Positions 42,929 through 54,600 of a DNA stretch of 64,000 bases are shown here, piece by piece. The notes beneath the pieces are model-generated. The model was not told where the DNA came from, made no database searches, and saw nothing but the letters and a program-made list of their open reading frames with translations. This DNA is from Cerrena zonata. Its lineage: Eukaryota; Basidiomycota; Agaricomycetes; Polyporales; Cerrenaceae. The DNA lies in the NCBI GenBank assembly GCA_038087015.1, contig JASBNA010000013.1, positions 496,001 through 560,000 of the forward strand, in the 5' to 3' direction. The translations under genes were made by a program, and so were the position numbers. Numbering within the stretch: the first letter of the stretch is position 1; the number at the start of each line of letters is the position of its first letter.

Positions 42929-43400
42929 TTAAATATCAAAATCATACTATAATAAGGTTACAAGTCTGAAACACCAAGTGTATGCTCAAATAACACAGTC
43001 AAAATCACACACAGGATGTTCTATTGCTTCGAGAAATATACTCTCTAAAGCCAAACGCTGTTCTACAATTGATACATTCTAGCTGAAGCAACTTTTATCT
43101 TAAACTAGATGTACCACTGGCTCAGAGTGGACCAGATTGTCTTTTATCATGTATTGCTTTTGGCATATATAGAAATATGTTATGCTTCAGGCAGAAAAAA
43201 ACTATGCTTGACAGGTTTTGTCCTCCGTACACCCATAGTGAAGATTGTCGCGAAATCTCTTCCTTCCTGGTGGTAACTAATTTTTGGTAAATATTTGCAG
43301 TTATTTTAAATATTTGCAGTTATTTTGACGGTTCAAACCTACTGAACATAAAACTAAATGAATAGACTATCTATGGGGAAATAGGATATGCAAAAAGAAA
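42929..43400. other. Intergenic leading into tRNA pair; duplicated near 59.9 kb
   Basis: AT-rich. From about 43183 it is similar to 59929 onward (shared TATGCTT, CTCCGTACACCCA, TCTTCCT and TGGTAA landmarks). A local direct repeat TAAATATTTGCAGTTATTTT-like occurs twice near 43287-43325. Confidence 0.5.
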
Positions 43401-43471
43401 TGCGCAAACCCGGAATCGAACCGGGGGCCCAACGATGGCAACGTTGGATTTTACCACTAAACCATTTGCGC
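43401..43471 (-). tRNA. tRNA-Gly(GCC)
   Basis: Minus strand GCGCAAATGGTTTAGTGG... with anticodon loop TTGCCAT (anticodon GCC) and T-arm CCCGG-TTCGATT-CCGGG. 71 nt, no intron. Confidence 0.97.
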
Positions 43472-43490
43472 AGTGAATGGTAAGAAAATG

Positions 43491-43562
43491 CTCCGCGACG
43501 GGGAATTGAACCCCGGTCTACCATGCGACAAACGGTAATTCTAGCCACTAAACTATCACGGA
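43491..43562 (-). tRNA. tRNA-Asp(GTC)
   Basis: Minus strand TCCGTGATAGTTTAGTGG... with anticodon GTC in TTGTCGC and T-arm GGGG-TTCAATT-CCCC. 72 nt, no intron, 19 bp from tRNA-Gly on the same strand, possibly co-transcribed as a dimeric precursor. Confidence 0.96.
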
Positions 43563-45762
43563 TGTTTTCATGTCAAAGAAAACACATGGATATTTATAAA
43601 GGCTAATACTATATTTTCTTTGAAAAAAGTGTTTTTTTCTGAATTTTTTTACAAGCAAATTTTAGAGTTGAGTATAACCTTTTCCAAATATTTAGCTTTG
43701 AATAAGTAAGATTTTTGGTCTTATTTGAAAAATTATTAATTTTGTGCATAGAAAAAGTCACTGACACAAAAGCAATCTTTGGATTTCAAAGGATTATTCT
43801 GGAATACTGTTATTAAATTGTTATAATTATTTTGCTAGCTTATTTCTCATACGGCCTCCCATATCTAGAGAATACTTTGAAATATATATAAAATGCAAAA
43901 GAAGAGAGTTTTGCAAAAAATACCAATAAAATGCTAATGAATGTCAAAAAATCGCTAATCTTTCACCTAACTGTGTTTTCGATCCTCGTTCTATCTTAAA
44001 ATAGTAAAAAAACAAAACACTGTAACTGTTTCCTTATTTGACGGTCATATTCCCCATGTACTTTCGACTATTAAAGAAAATATCCCAGGAACTAAAATTC
44101 AAGAGATTTCACGTAAAGCTTTCTAAGAATACCACTGGGAACAGTGACCACGAAGATTTAAAAGTGAATAGAGTTATTGGCTCCTGAGATTTGAATCCGA
44201 AAATTATCAACCTCAACGTAAGGAGGGTAGTTATCAGTTGTACTTTATCAACTCCAACTCATTTATAGGCTATTTTTGGAAGTTAGAGGATTCAAGTATT
44301 TCATTTTACTAAACTCTGTAAAGAAAAAATATGGTCATATAATATTGGATTAATACCAGAAACGTGCGTTATACAGAGAACAATATAGGAAGCTTGCAAA
44401 CCAAGGAGCCTAAAATGATAAACAACTGATGCAACAGCCCTTCAAAATAGATATTTAACTACCACTAGTTTCCCCAGCGAAAGACTTTGTCTCAAATTAG
44501 TTATATTTTAGCAACTAGCAGTTACAATTTCTACGTAGTTATATATAAAACAAGCTCTTTGAAGTGTATGGAGAAACTATTTTTCATATACTGACAGTTT
44601 AAAGTTTGATATAAAAACTGGAAGTCTTTGAATCATACTTATCTGAAAACAGTTTTACCCTCTTTTGTAGTTCAGGCTTTAGATTATTTATTTACTAGCC
44701 ATCCCTTCATAAGATGCTGACGAAGAAATGAACTCAATCTTCAGCTTTAAAAAAAAATTTCAAATAGGTTTCAGGGAACCTAGCCTTCGAGATTCCTTCA
44801 AAATACAACCTAGAAATGACTTTTTCGGGAAAGCAATACACTAAATATAGAGGAAACTTGCAAGATTTTAAACAAAATCTTGGTATATTTTGATAGAAAA
44901 TGAAAGAGAAAGCGTTATAAACGTCACGCTAAACTATAGATAAAATTAAATAATTTCGAAGAATGGGACTGTGAAGCAATATATTAATCAAGGTCATCTA
45001 TATTAGTTCATGTTCAGGCTATAGGCTTCTTATTTTCCCGTGAAAGACAAAAACACTGGTTCAATCACGTAACAAGATATCTGAGGTGAGGGTTGAAAGT
45101 TTTAGCAGCCAAAAACGAGAAGAATAGCTACATTCAAATATGTCATGCCACCAGGTTCTGTAGATGGTCTTCCTATCTAGTTCATACTAGATCAACCAAG
45201 AAAGACCACTATTATGAAGTATGATAATATTTGTAAGAACTACCTGGGCAATCGCTTCACCGAGCCATCCCATATATATCACGAATGTACAATTAGATAC
45301 TCCCAGGTCAGTGGGGTGTTCTATTTAAACTATGGACACTAGTGACTACGTCATTGGCTTAGGTATAGGCCTTTGAGAGGTTCTTCATTAAATACTTTGT
45401 ATTATATAGTTTTTTACTATTTGGTTTTATTATTTAGTTTATCTGCAATGAGATTAATAGAGAAGTTAAAATTGATCTAGGTAATATAATAATCTAAAAC
45501 CGATCACGTTATAGTCCGTATCTGACTAATGTCTTATTGGTTTTATGGTTGACCTTTTTGGTTGTTATTTTTGGAAACTATGTCGGCATTCTGGGGTTTG
45601 ACCCACATAACCAGATAAAGTAGATCATTTAAGCAGTTTTTTTCATTAGTGAGACCTGCGCAACCGCTACCTTACTGCAGGGGATGTTAAACACTTGACT
45701 TTCCACATATGCAACGGTTCAGTTGTGGATATGGGACGATACAAATGAGAAAAGAAAAAAAA
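43563..45762. other. 2.2 kb gene-free AT-rich region
   Basis: No protein gene recognised. A tRNA-like decayed segment may lie near 44180-44280 (see rejected items). With the next region it makes a 4.5 kb stretch free of protein genes. Confidence 0.5.
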
Positions 45763-45843
45763 TGAGTGGTACGGGAATTGAACCCATGTCATCTGCTAAC
45801 TTCCAATGGAAGGCAAATATGCTAGCCACTACACCAACCACCC
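45763..45843 (-). tRNA. tRNA-Gly(UCC) with 9-nt intron
   Basis: Minus strand starts GGGTGGTTGGTGTAGTGG and ends CCCGTACCACTCA. Anticodon stem TTTGC/GCAGA; loop CTTCCA-A with anticodon TCC. The extra 9 bases TTGGAAGTT (45806 to 45798) follow position 37 and include TGGAA, complementary to the anticodon TTCCA, the usual pairing in eukaryotic pre-tRNA introns. Without it the tRNA is 72 nt. Confidence 0.9.
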
Positions 45844-46920
45844 AATTTATATTTGAATATTGAAAATTAGCATTTAAGAAATGTACTTATTGAATCAAGC
45901 CTAGATGCTAACCCAAAATTCAAAATTGTCTAATATGTGATCAAGCAGAGTAAAAAGTATACAAAAGAAAGATATACGCGCAAATGATTATAAAAATATT
46001 GTTCATCTGGTGAAAAAAGGTTTTTGTATTGGAAAATATATTGTTTCAATTTTCATGGCAGTTCGAACTTTAAATTTTACGATAGTTTAATAAAAAAAAT
46101 TGATTGAATTATTGATAACATGATCTAAAGACTGTGAATTGGATTAGATGAGACTTGAATGGAATTATGGCGTTGAGACTTCTTTACTATCCCGGTTGGA
46201 TTAATTAAGATTTCTGCCAACAGTTCGTCTTGTTGAATTGGTGGGAACTCTTTTTTATTAACCACTTCGGATGTACTGTTTAACCAATGAACAATTGCAT
46301 TAAACATAGATCATTCATTTCATAAACTGATTTTTCATTGTGACCAACTCCAGAACTCGAGGAAATCGATCTTGATTTACCATTGGGACGACTACTGGTT
46401 ATGGTGCGGGCTTATTCACTTTAAAATAAAGTAGGTGAAGAAGGTGAAGCTACTGAAGAGATATATCCGGATTTGATTCAGCAAATAACAGGGTCAGTTG
46501 CAAATGGTTAAAAACTCTTCCTACGAAATGTTTGAGCAACTTTTGGCTGTATGTTGCAACTTAGTATACTATACAAAATACTCTACAGTAGATGGTTTTT
46601 CTTGCCGTCAACTTACCTTCCCCGAGTCACGAACCAAAAGCCTCTGTACAAACAGCCAAAGAAAAATTTATAGCTACCTAACCAATATTTTTTTAGATTC
46701 ATTATGTTATAGTAGAACAAACATGAGGTTCCCCTAATTTTATTTGCTCCTTTCAGTAGGAAAAACGTACCGATAGTTTTCTACTTCTCCTTTTTATACA
46801 AATTCAGCAATATCGGGAAGATTTATAACCTAATATCATTTTAAATTTACAAAATCAATCAAATTGGTTGATTTTGGTTTTTCAAGATCGTTAAGTGACT
46901 GACCCATCCATGTAATTACT

Positions 46921-46980
46921 ACGCTTTATTATAGATATACGCTTTATTATAGATATACGCTTTATTATAGATATATGCTT
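46921..46980. repeat. 18-base tandem repeat, 3.3 copies
   Basis: Unit ACGCTTTATTATAGATAT repeated exactly three times, then a partial copy. Confidence 0.9.
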
Positions 46981-47404
46981 AATATAAGACGATCTCAAAA
47001 GGTAGCATAACAATCTCTCGTCTTTATGTTTATATCCATTAATGTAAACAAAAAATAGAAAACGGTTAAGCTTTCGCTTCATCAATACAACCCTTGCTGT
47101 CAATGTTTACTACTCGGTTGCATTATTATGGATGTTCTGGATGTTCAATTCTTCTCTATAGAGTAAATGATCATTTAGATCTTGGTTTTCTCAGGTAAGA
47201 TCCCCTCAATTGCTCTATCTTGCTCGGTGGCTGCAAATGCCCTTGAACCCTACGGGAAATAAACGGATACCAACTTGAATCTCCCCAATACGAACCAGTA
47301 CGACAAAGGGAGGATGTTTGCATTGATCTACGCCTCGCTACTTATTATATCCCACCTTAATTCCTCCCTTTTAGTATACCCTACATGGTCTTAGACAATT
47401 GAAC

Positions 47405-47660
47405 TTAGTCAACCACGGCCGTTTTCTCATTACCGCATAACAACTCCGACCGGAACTGGCAGGACAAACCCTGACAAACACACGTGACCACCACTCTACC
47501 AGTTCCGGTCGCGGCCTGAAGGTGGGGGAGCGGGCCTGGCTGCTGAGGGGTACGCCCGTACTCGCAGGAAAACTCCGTCGCTGTGCTCCCGTAGCGTGCA
47601 TTATATGTCCGCTGATGCCCCGAAGCGCGTTCCTGCACACGGCCGGCTTGGAAAGTTCTC
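47405..47660. other. GC-rich island with strong inverted repeat; possible structured RNA
   Basis: About 250 bases clearly richer in G+C than all surrounding intergenic DNA. It includes a perfect 13-base inverted repeat, CGACCGGAACTGG (47447-47459) and CCAGTTCCGGTCG (47499-47511). Open frames on both strands are typical of GC-rich non-coding DNA. In AT-rich yeasts such islands are often structured RNA genes; I could not match it to U snRNA, SRP, RNase P, MRP or telomerase RNA motifs. Foreign origin is the alternative. Confidence 0.45.
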
Positions 47661-48097
47661 AAAAAAAAAAAATAAATTGGGCGAAAAAGAGAAAAGGACC
47701 AATGGAATAACAGAAAATAAAATCAGAATAACTGCTTAAAAGGGCTCTAGAATGGCTACAACCCCCTCATTTAGTCAGTTATAATTATTCAGGATAAACA
47801 AAACCATTATTATTCACTTAGAAATCTATGGTTTTTGTGGGGTCATTTCAAAAGAAGGAACTTAACAAAAAAAAAAAAAAATAAAAGAAGAAAAAGAAAA
47901 AGAAAAAGTGAACGAAAGTGACAGAATACTCATACAAAAGAAAAAAAAAAAAGGAATTATTTCTAGTTAGTCATTTAACGTTTTAGCAATTTACATACAA
48001 TATAACTGAAACTATTATAATTTACCCCAGAAAAGCTAATCAAGATAGTTACAAAATATAAATATAAAAGACAATTCCAATAAACGAAAAAAAACCT

Positions 48098-48112
48098 ATG
48101 TTTACAGAATGA
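48098..48112 (+). promoter_or_regulatory. Four-codon uORF overlapping the INO2 start
   Basis: ATG TTT ACA GAA TGA. Its stop overlaps the INO2 ATG in the sequence ATGA (48109-48112). A TATAAAA-like element lies at 48063-48069. A translated uORF of this kind would repress or couple INO2 translation by termination-reinitiation. Confidence 0.55.
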
Positions 48113-49107
48113 CAGAGTTTAATTTGATGGATATAAAAGAGACTAACTTTTTGGATATGTTATCTACCGATATGAATTTCGAACAAGCTTATAATAAGTA
48201 TTCAACCCTACAACAGAAGCAGGCTACTAATGCTATTGAGCATTTACAATCGATGCAGGCGTTGAATCAACAATATATGAATGAGTTTAGTCAACAACCC
48301 AATCAATTTGATTTCCATCGCCAGGCGATTATCGATGGGAACTACTCTTCGTCGGATGAATCAGAGGAGGAACAGAAGCCAGAGGAGATTGATGAATTTT
48401 TCAGCAATAGTGAATCGAATGCATTAGAGAAATTTTTAGATAATTTGGCCACTAATAATAGTAATCCATTTGAATTTTATAATCAAAGTTATCAACATGG
48501 AAATTTGAGTGAATTTAATGAATTATTTGATTTACATACCATGAAGCCAAGTATTGACGAAGACAAGAAGGAACATTCAATACATGACTTATTGAAGAAG
48601 GAGATTACTGAAGCATTTTCTCATCCTCAATTGAAATCATTATCTAAATTTGAAGAACAAAGACAACTTCCAACGCCTTTGGATTCAAGACAATCGCTGG
48701 CGGTTGGATTTAAACCTCCACAATTATCAATAATATCTCCACCTACCTCTTCGGATAATGAAGAACAACAACAACAACCAACTAAAAAGAGAAGAAGATC
48801 ATCAACAAAACCATTGCTTACATTGGAACAAAAACGATTAAATCACTCTAATTCTGAACAAAAAAGAAGACAATTATGTAAATTGGCTTATGATCGTTGT
48901 TTGCGTTTAATCACCAATGTGGAAGATTATAAAAATCATAAAGTTAGTGCTTGTCCGATATCAAAATCAAAGAAGAAACTGAAGAGAAGACAACTTAATA
49001 AAGATGGTTTACCTAATTTATCAAAACACACTGCTTTGGTTAAAATTAGCGAAGAGATACTTAAAATTAAATCAAAAAATGATGGTTTAAAAAAATTATT
49101 AAATTAA
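48109..49107 (+). CDS. INO2: bHLH activator Ino2 (phospholipid gene regulator)
   Basis: A 332-residue transcription factor. In S. cerevisiae Ino2 pairs with Ino4 at inositol/choline response elements; in CTG-clade yeasts the pair has been tied to other targets as well. The two activation segments of Ino2 are recognisable: FLDMLSTDMNFEQAYNKYS near the N-terminus and SESNALEKFLDNL at about residues 100-115. A basic stretch KKRRRSS leads into the bHLH at the C-terminus: basic helix LNHSNSEQKRRQLCKLAYDRCL, a long Lys-rich loop (KSKKKLKRRQ), and helix 2 NLSKHTALVKISEEILKI, matching Ino2 (KHILL...) better than Ino4. ATG 48109 directly overlaps the stop of a 4-codon uORF. Confidence 0.8.
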   Translation: MTEFNLMDIKETNFLDMLSTDMNFEQAYNKYSTLQQKQATNAIEHLQSMQALNQQYMNEFSQQPNQFDFHRQAIIDGNYSSSDESEEEQKPEEIDEFFSNSESNALEKFLDNLATNNSNPFEFYNQSYQHGNLSEFNELFDLHTMKPSIDEDKKEHSIHDLLKKEITEAFSHPQLKSLSKFEEQRQLPTPLDSRQSLAVGFKPPQLSIISPPTSSDNEEQQQQPTKKRRRSSTKPLLTLEQKRLNHSNSEQKRRQLCKLAYDRCLRLITNVEDYKNHKVSACPISKSKKKLKRRQLNKDGLPNLSKHTALVKISEEILKIKSKNDGLKKLLN

Positions 49108-49236
49108 TAGAACAACCAGGTGTTGTATGATAATGATATTTAGTTCTTGTATAGGTTATTAATATGTATTTATTATTTATTTATTTGTATGTCCTGAATG
49201 TATCGTAAATTCTAACAAACTTGTTGATACCTGTGC

Positions 49237-49374
49237 AATGATACACGTCGAATGATACACGTCGAATGATACACGTCGAATGATACACGTTGAATGCTAC
49301 AGGTCGAATACCACAGGTCGAATGCTACAGGTCGAATGCTACAGGTCGAATGCTACAGGTCGAATGCTACAGGT
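49237..49374. repeat. 14-base minisatellite, about 10 copies
   Basis: Tandem units AATGATACACGTCG, drifting to AATGCTACAGGTCG, lie between INO2 and the next gene, about 70 bp before its start. The two variants form two blocks, suggesting stepwise expansion. Confidence 0.92.
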
Positions 49375-49443
49375 CATTTTGATCGATTGAAAAAATCAAC
49401 GCGTAAATCCCAACTACACCTTCTTTATGTCCATTAGCTAATA

Positions 49444-50993
49444 ATGAGTAAATCTAACACTCCAACCGATCATCCAGCTAATGGATTGATTATTGGTTCT
49501 TTGGAACAACGTCATTCGTTATCTAAGATCTATCCCATTCATTTATCTAATAAATTCACCGATTTAAAAGGTTTAAGAGAAGATTTTAAATATATTTATG
49601 TTATTAATTGGTTGTATCAATGTCGTGGTTATATTAAATTATCAAGCGAATATTTTGATAATGACTTATTTGAAATTGAATTATTGAATATGGTTAATCC
49701 TGCTCCAATTGATGATATGATTTTATTCATAAATAAATTAAAATTATCTTTAATTTCAAAAATTCAAGGTAAAAAAATTCAATCACTCAATATGTTTGAA
49801 CCAATTTTTAGAATGTATTTTGGTTCAAATACTCCCTTGGGTGGTAGTAATGAAGATGATGAAAATGAAACTAATTTTGAAATTGATGTTAATTTACCTA
49901 AATTTGATAATTTGAATATTAAGGATAAAATTGAAATTTTTTACTTGTGTATTAAAGAAATTGTTCAATATCAAGATTTCAGAGATTTTATTGATAAAAA
50001 TAAATTAAGTCATGATTTAATTAGATTAAATTCAATCTATCTGGAAATTGTTAAACCAAGTCAATCAGAAGATTATACATTATGTTTTAATGATACCTGC
50101 TTATATAAGAGAATTATAACTTATCCAAATTTATCAATTCCAAAGAAAAGAAAATTATCTCCATCAAATCCAGAAATTTTTTTCAAATTTGAACAATTTG
50201 ATATTATCGAAGTAAAATTTGAATTAGTTTATTCAAATATTTATGAATTTAGTGATTTTTTAAATCAATTAAAATGAAAAAATCGTCAAAATTTAAAAAT
50301 ATCTATAATAAATTATCAAACAAAAACCTCATTGAAAATTACTTCAATATAGAATTGAAAAAGAGGAAAATTATTACCAATCGTCGTAAAGATTTTGAAA
50401 TGTCAAGATTAATTGCAACTAGGAAAAAATCATCAAGATTGCAAGCAAAGGAACAAGAAAGGATAAAAGAAGAACAAGAAAGAAAATTACAAGAAGAAGA
50501 AGACTTAAAATTTGCTGCTCAAAGAAGATTCGAAAGAAGACAAAGTAAAAGGTTAAATGATGATAAAGCACCTGATTACACTGCTGGTTTATCAAGAGAA
50601 GAAAGATTGAATTTGAGATATAATAAAAAACAATCTTCTCAACCAATTGATGAAAATTTTATCGATCAACAAACTGAAACTTTTGAAGTAAAACAAGAAC
50701 CAACTGAAGTTCTGGGTCAAGAACCAACTGAAGCTCTGGGTCAAGAACAAACTGAAGCTCTGGGTCAAGAACAGCCTGAAGCTCTGGGTCAAGAACAGCC
50801 TGAAGTATCGGCTCATATACAAACCGAAGCTCCGATTCAAAAAATTGAAGCTCCGACTCATGAAACCCCAGTTCAAGCCATCCCAGTTCAAGAGCAAGAC
50901 CCTCAAGCCGATATTCCCAAACAAAGTTCTCAATCATCTCCTCAGCCTCAACTTAATGAAGTTTCTCAACCAACAGCAATTAACCCAAATTAG
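49444..50993 (+). CDS. DDT/WHIM-type chromatin protein, one frameshift
   Basis: Two frames that together look like one gene. The first (277 codons, ATG 49444) has a DDT-like helical segment (YVINWLYQCRGYIKLSSEYF...MFEPIFRMYFG) and a WHIM1-like motif (IKDKIEIFYLCIKEIVQYQDFRDFID). The second (239 codons) continues with a basic/acidic helix (RKDFEMSRLIATRKKSSRLQ...RRFERRQSKRLN) and an 8-residue repeat, GQEPTEAL-type, five copies. The frames meet at TTAAAATGAAAA (50270-50277), where one missing A would join them; the ATGA overlap is otherwise unusual for a yeast. DDT/WHIM proteins are accessory subunits of ISWI-type remodelers and bind linker DNA. I do not assign a specific ortholog. Confidence 0.6.
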
Positions 50994-51631
50994 ATTAATT
51001 TCTCTGTACAATTATGTAACTCCCCCGTAAACAATCTTCAATGTAAAATAAACAATCGTAATTTGCTATGAATATAGTAATCCATAAGTTGAAATCATTC
51101 CTTTTCAATCCGACTCTACTTTCGTAATTTAACTTTTACTGCTTTTCCATGCATTTATTGCTCTTCTACGCGTTTCCCCAACTTTCAATTTCTTTCAAAT
51201 TCCTTTTTTTGCTTCTTGAACAAAGCATCCCCACCTGCTTGAATAACACCGCGTCTGTTTAAACTTAAATACAAAGGGTTTTACGTACGAATAGGACGTC
51301 TGCTTAATGACAACTTTGGAAGGGCAGTTTAGACAGGAAGGGCAGTTTAGACAGGAATGAGCCGGCTCCTTTATACCGAATTCTTACAATATACAAGTAA
51401 AACGCAAAATCATTAAATATAACAAAGTAAAATAACAAAATAAAGGGAAATACAACAAATACAAAAATAAAAATAAAGATAAAAAAGAAAAGCAGAAAGA
51501 GGCTCCTGATTAAGCCATATATAAATAAATAGAATAAGGTAGAAGTAATGATATTAAGAAAAAAAATTTATAATAAAAGTAGAATAAGAAAGAAAAGAAA
51601 AAAAAAAAACGAATGCAATTTTTTATCACCA
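50994..51631. other. Convergent intergenic spacer, no gene seen
   Basis: Between the DDT/WHIM gene and KIN1. A 15-base direct repeat (GGAAGGGCAGTTTAGACA-like) occurs near 51318-51356; the rest is A-rich. No gene is supported. Confidence 0.4.
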
Positions 51632-54600
51632 TTACAAGTTCAATTCTTTTAATACTTGCCCGGCCAAAGTTTTGTAGTTCCAGGTATTACCTAATACTTT
51701 TTTAAATTGAACCCCATATAATCCAACTAATGGAACTTTAACTATATGAATTTCGAATTTCAATGGAGATTTTCTTGATGTGCTTGATACTGCACCACCT
51801 TCGGGGTTACCAGCTTGACTCATTGAGGTATTTGGAGAATGTTGATGTTTGGCTTTATGTTCAATTCTTGAACTAATTAACATATCACTACCACCTCCAA
51901 TCATTACATTATTTAATGAATCAACACTATCGTCTTCAGTTAATTGATGTCTTGCTTCATCTTCTTCTTCAATTTCTTGATCATCCAACTCTTCATCTGC
52001 ATACATCAGTTTAGATAATTTAGCAGTAGCTGGTGTATTTGGTGGCATGTTAACCCCTGAACCATTCTTTTTTCTATAGGAATTTAAAATACTTTGTCCA
52101 ATTGAAAATTTACGTCTATGACCACCTCCAATGGAATTTGACGATCTATGTCCTCCAGGTTTACCACTTGGCGATAATGAATGAGTATTAAGATGTAATG
52201 ACGGTTGTCTACTTAAACTCTTGGATTGTTGATGATGTGGAGTATATTGACCACCACCACTAGATAACGATGAGTTTGCTTGATCATTTGTAGAATCAGG
52301 AGTTTTGGTTCTAGTAGGAACTTCTTGTTTTTCTCTTTGTTCATTATAAAATGATGATGATGTTGATTTGAATGCATCTCCATATAATTTTTTCTCCTCT
52401 TCTCTTTCTTCTTCCTCATCGGCAGTTCCACTGGCCATTGATACATCATTACTATATGCGGATGTATCTTGCTGGCCTTGTGGTAATACGGGTGGTGATC
52501 CTGATCTAGATTGACTTTGATTTTGTAATGAAGGAGTATGTACACAAACAAATCCTCCTTTGACCTCTTGGAATTTGACTCCCAATTTACTCAATACATT
52601 AATTATATTATATCTGATAACTGGTAAAGGTTTGGTAGATGTAGTTTGAACACTGAAAAATCCTTTCAAAAATAAGGTCTTTGGATACTCAATTGATGGC
52701 ATAGTATTATGCTTAGCCTGGTGAAATTGTTCAATGATTTCATGTTCTGATAATTGTGGAATTTCTTGGTGTTCAATATTATCCAAACTAACATCATCAA
52801 AGAATACTTCTTCACGTTGATTAGTATTATCACTAATTCCATCATCGCTGTTTTGAGATGCCAACGAGTTTGGTAATGGTGGATGTGATTGTCCTGTATA
52901 ACCTCCACGACGGGAATGGTATGAATCTTTTCTAACATGACCACCGACTGATTTTGCTCTTGCAGTTGGATGTAATTTTCTACCACCAGAGGCAGATTCA
53001 GTAAGGCCTTGTTTTTCATTACTATTAGAAACACTTATACTATGACTACCACTACCACCTGGGATATCAAGATTATTTGTATTAATATTTGGTAATGGTG
53101 GTAAGTATTCGACAGGAATGAACCCATGGAATTTATTGTTTGAAGCCGAAGATGTACGACTATGACCCTTATTGGCCAGTTCTTCCCCTCTATTAACTCT
53201 ATCGTTAGCTTTTTCAGTTCTATTTGGTGGATTAGATGCTAAGTTAATTCTCGAGCTAGATTGTTTTTCTTTAGCTGTGACCTTCATACTTACACCGCGA
53301 CGGACCATTGGATCCTTCTTATCAAGGTTAAGATTTTGTGGGTTGGAAGTTTCCTGTTGATTACTGTTATTGCTGGTTTGCGGAGTGATTTTATCTTGCG
53401 AATCCTTAATGACTGAAACTCTTGGAACCGGTTGTGGTGCAAAAGTTTCATTATGATCAGAATCATTTGGAGAAGCAGTTGTATTCTTAGTTGGCGAATT
53501 AGCTGGACTATTCTTGTACTTCTTTGATGATAACCTACGTAATATTGAATTGAAACCCACGCCTTTAGCAACATTAGGATCCAAAGTATCTGGTGATCCA
53601 GAATCTCTAGGACTATGAGGTTGTTGTTCAGGAAGAGTGGATTCCTGTTTTTGAGTTTCATCTTCAGTTTGTTGATTATGAGCAGTTTGAACAGGTGGTG
53701 ATTGCGAGCTTCTGGTAAATGTTGCAGGTGACGAAGAGGTATGAGCTTGTTCTGGGAATGATAATTCGGGAACATTTTGTTGAACCTTTGTTGGAGGATC
53801 TTCTGACATTGGTTGTGGTTGGTAAGGATGAGATTGGGGTTGTTGAGGTTGAGGTTGTTGAGGTTGCACCTGTTGACCTGATGGTTTTTGAGGTTGTTGT
53901 GGAGTAACTTTTTGTGCCAATTGGGGATTTTGAGAGGGAACTGGGGAAGGAGTAAATGGTTTAGCACTAGCGGAGGCAACGGCAGCTTGGTCTTGTTGTT
54001 GTTGACGACGTTGACGATGCTCCGCGTGTTGTTGTAATTGTGCTTTGATGGCTTCTTCTTTAGCTTTCTTACGTTTTTTCATTTCGTCAACCAAATAATA
54101 AATCGAAATTAATGGATGGAAACCACCAGTTGGATCAGGTAATAAATGAGCGTTTGAAGCTGAAGCATAAGGTCTCCCTTGTTTAGTAATTCTATACCAA
54201 TTCTCAGAACTCATTTGGTATTCAACACTACTCAAGATATTTGTTAATTCATTAGCAATTGATTGAACTGAACCTAAATCAAATGATGCAATTGTTTTAA
54301 TAATTTCTGGATCTAATGGTAATGCTAAAGGTATTCTTTTTGGTACATAGTTTGAAACAGTAAAATCGTAACCTTTATTGAGCCAAGGATGTTGCATAAT
54401 TTCATATAATGTTGCTCTTTTAGTTGGATCAACAACTAACATTCTTGAAAGTATTGAAATGCATTCTTTTGTTAAGAAACTAGGGTATTCAACGTCACCA
54501 CGTTTGATTTTTTCATGTAAAACTGCAACTTCTTGATCATCAAAGGGAACTTTACCACAAACCAAAACATATAAGACTACACCGAATGACCAAACATCGA

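Larger units (their letters stand above)
43183..43562. repeat. Segmental duplication copy A (tRNA-Gly/tRNA-Asp unit)
   Basis: This segment and 59929-60285 carry the same two tRNA genes in the same order, strand and spacing, with recognisable but diverged leader DNA before them (different small indels). The tRNA genes are identical or nearly so; the flanks have drifted, which indicates an old duplication with selection on the tRNAs. Confidence 0.85.
45844..48097. other. Gene-free region upstream of INO2
   Basis: No supported protein gene. Contains an 18-base tandem repeat (46921-46980), a GC-rich hairpin island (about 47405-47660) and A-rich DNA with several A runs before INO2. Fragments of coding-like sequence on the minus strand at 46125-46420 are too short to assign. 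Confidence 0.5.

Noticed and set aside
43354..43548. Minus-strand 64-codon frame over the tRNA pair (also 60089-60271)
   Set aside because: It translates the tRNA genes themselves and is conserved only because the tRNAs are.
44180..44280. tRNA-like segment with GATTCAAATC and partial acceptor complementarity
   Set aside because: The T-stem and acceptor pair poorly and no consistent anticodon arm forms; at best a decayed tRNA.
46125..46420. Short minus-strand coding-like fragments (60 codons plus an upstream piece in another frame)
   Set aside because: They read more like protein than most intergenic frames but are too short and broken to assign; possibly a gene relic.
47371..47662. Antisense frames of 85-89 codons in the GC-rich island
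   Set aside because: Composition is Arg/Pro/Ser-rich, as expected by chance in GC-rich DNA; two frames overlap and neither resembles a family.
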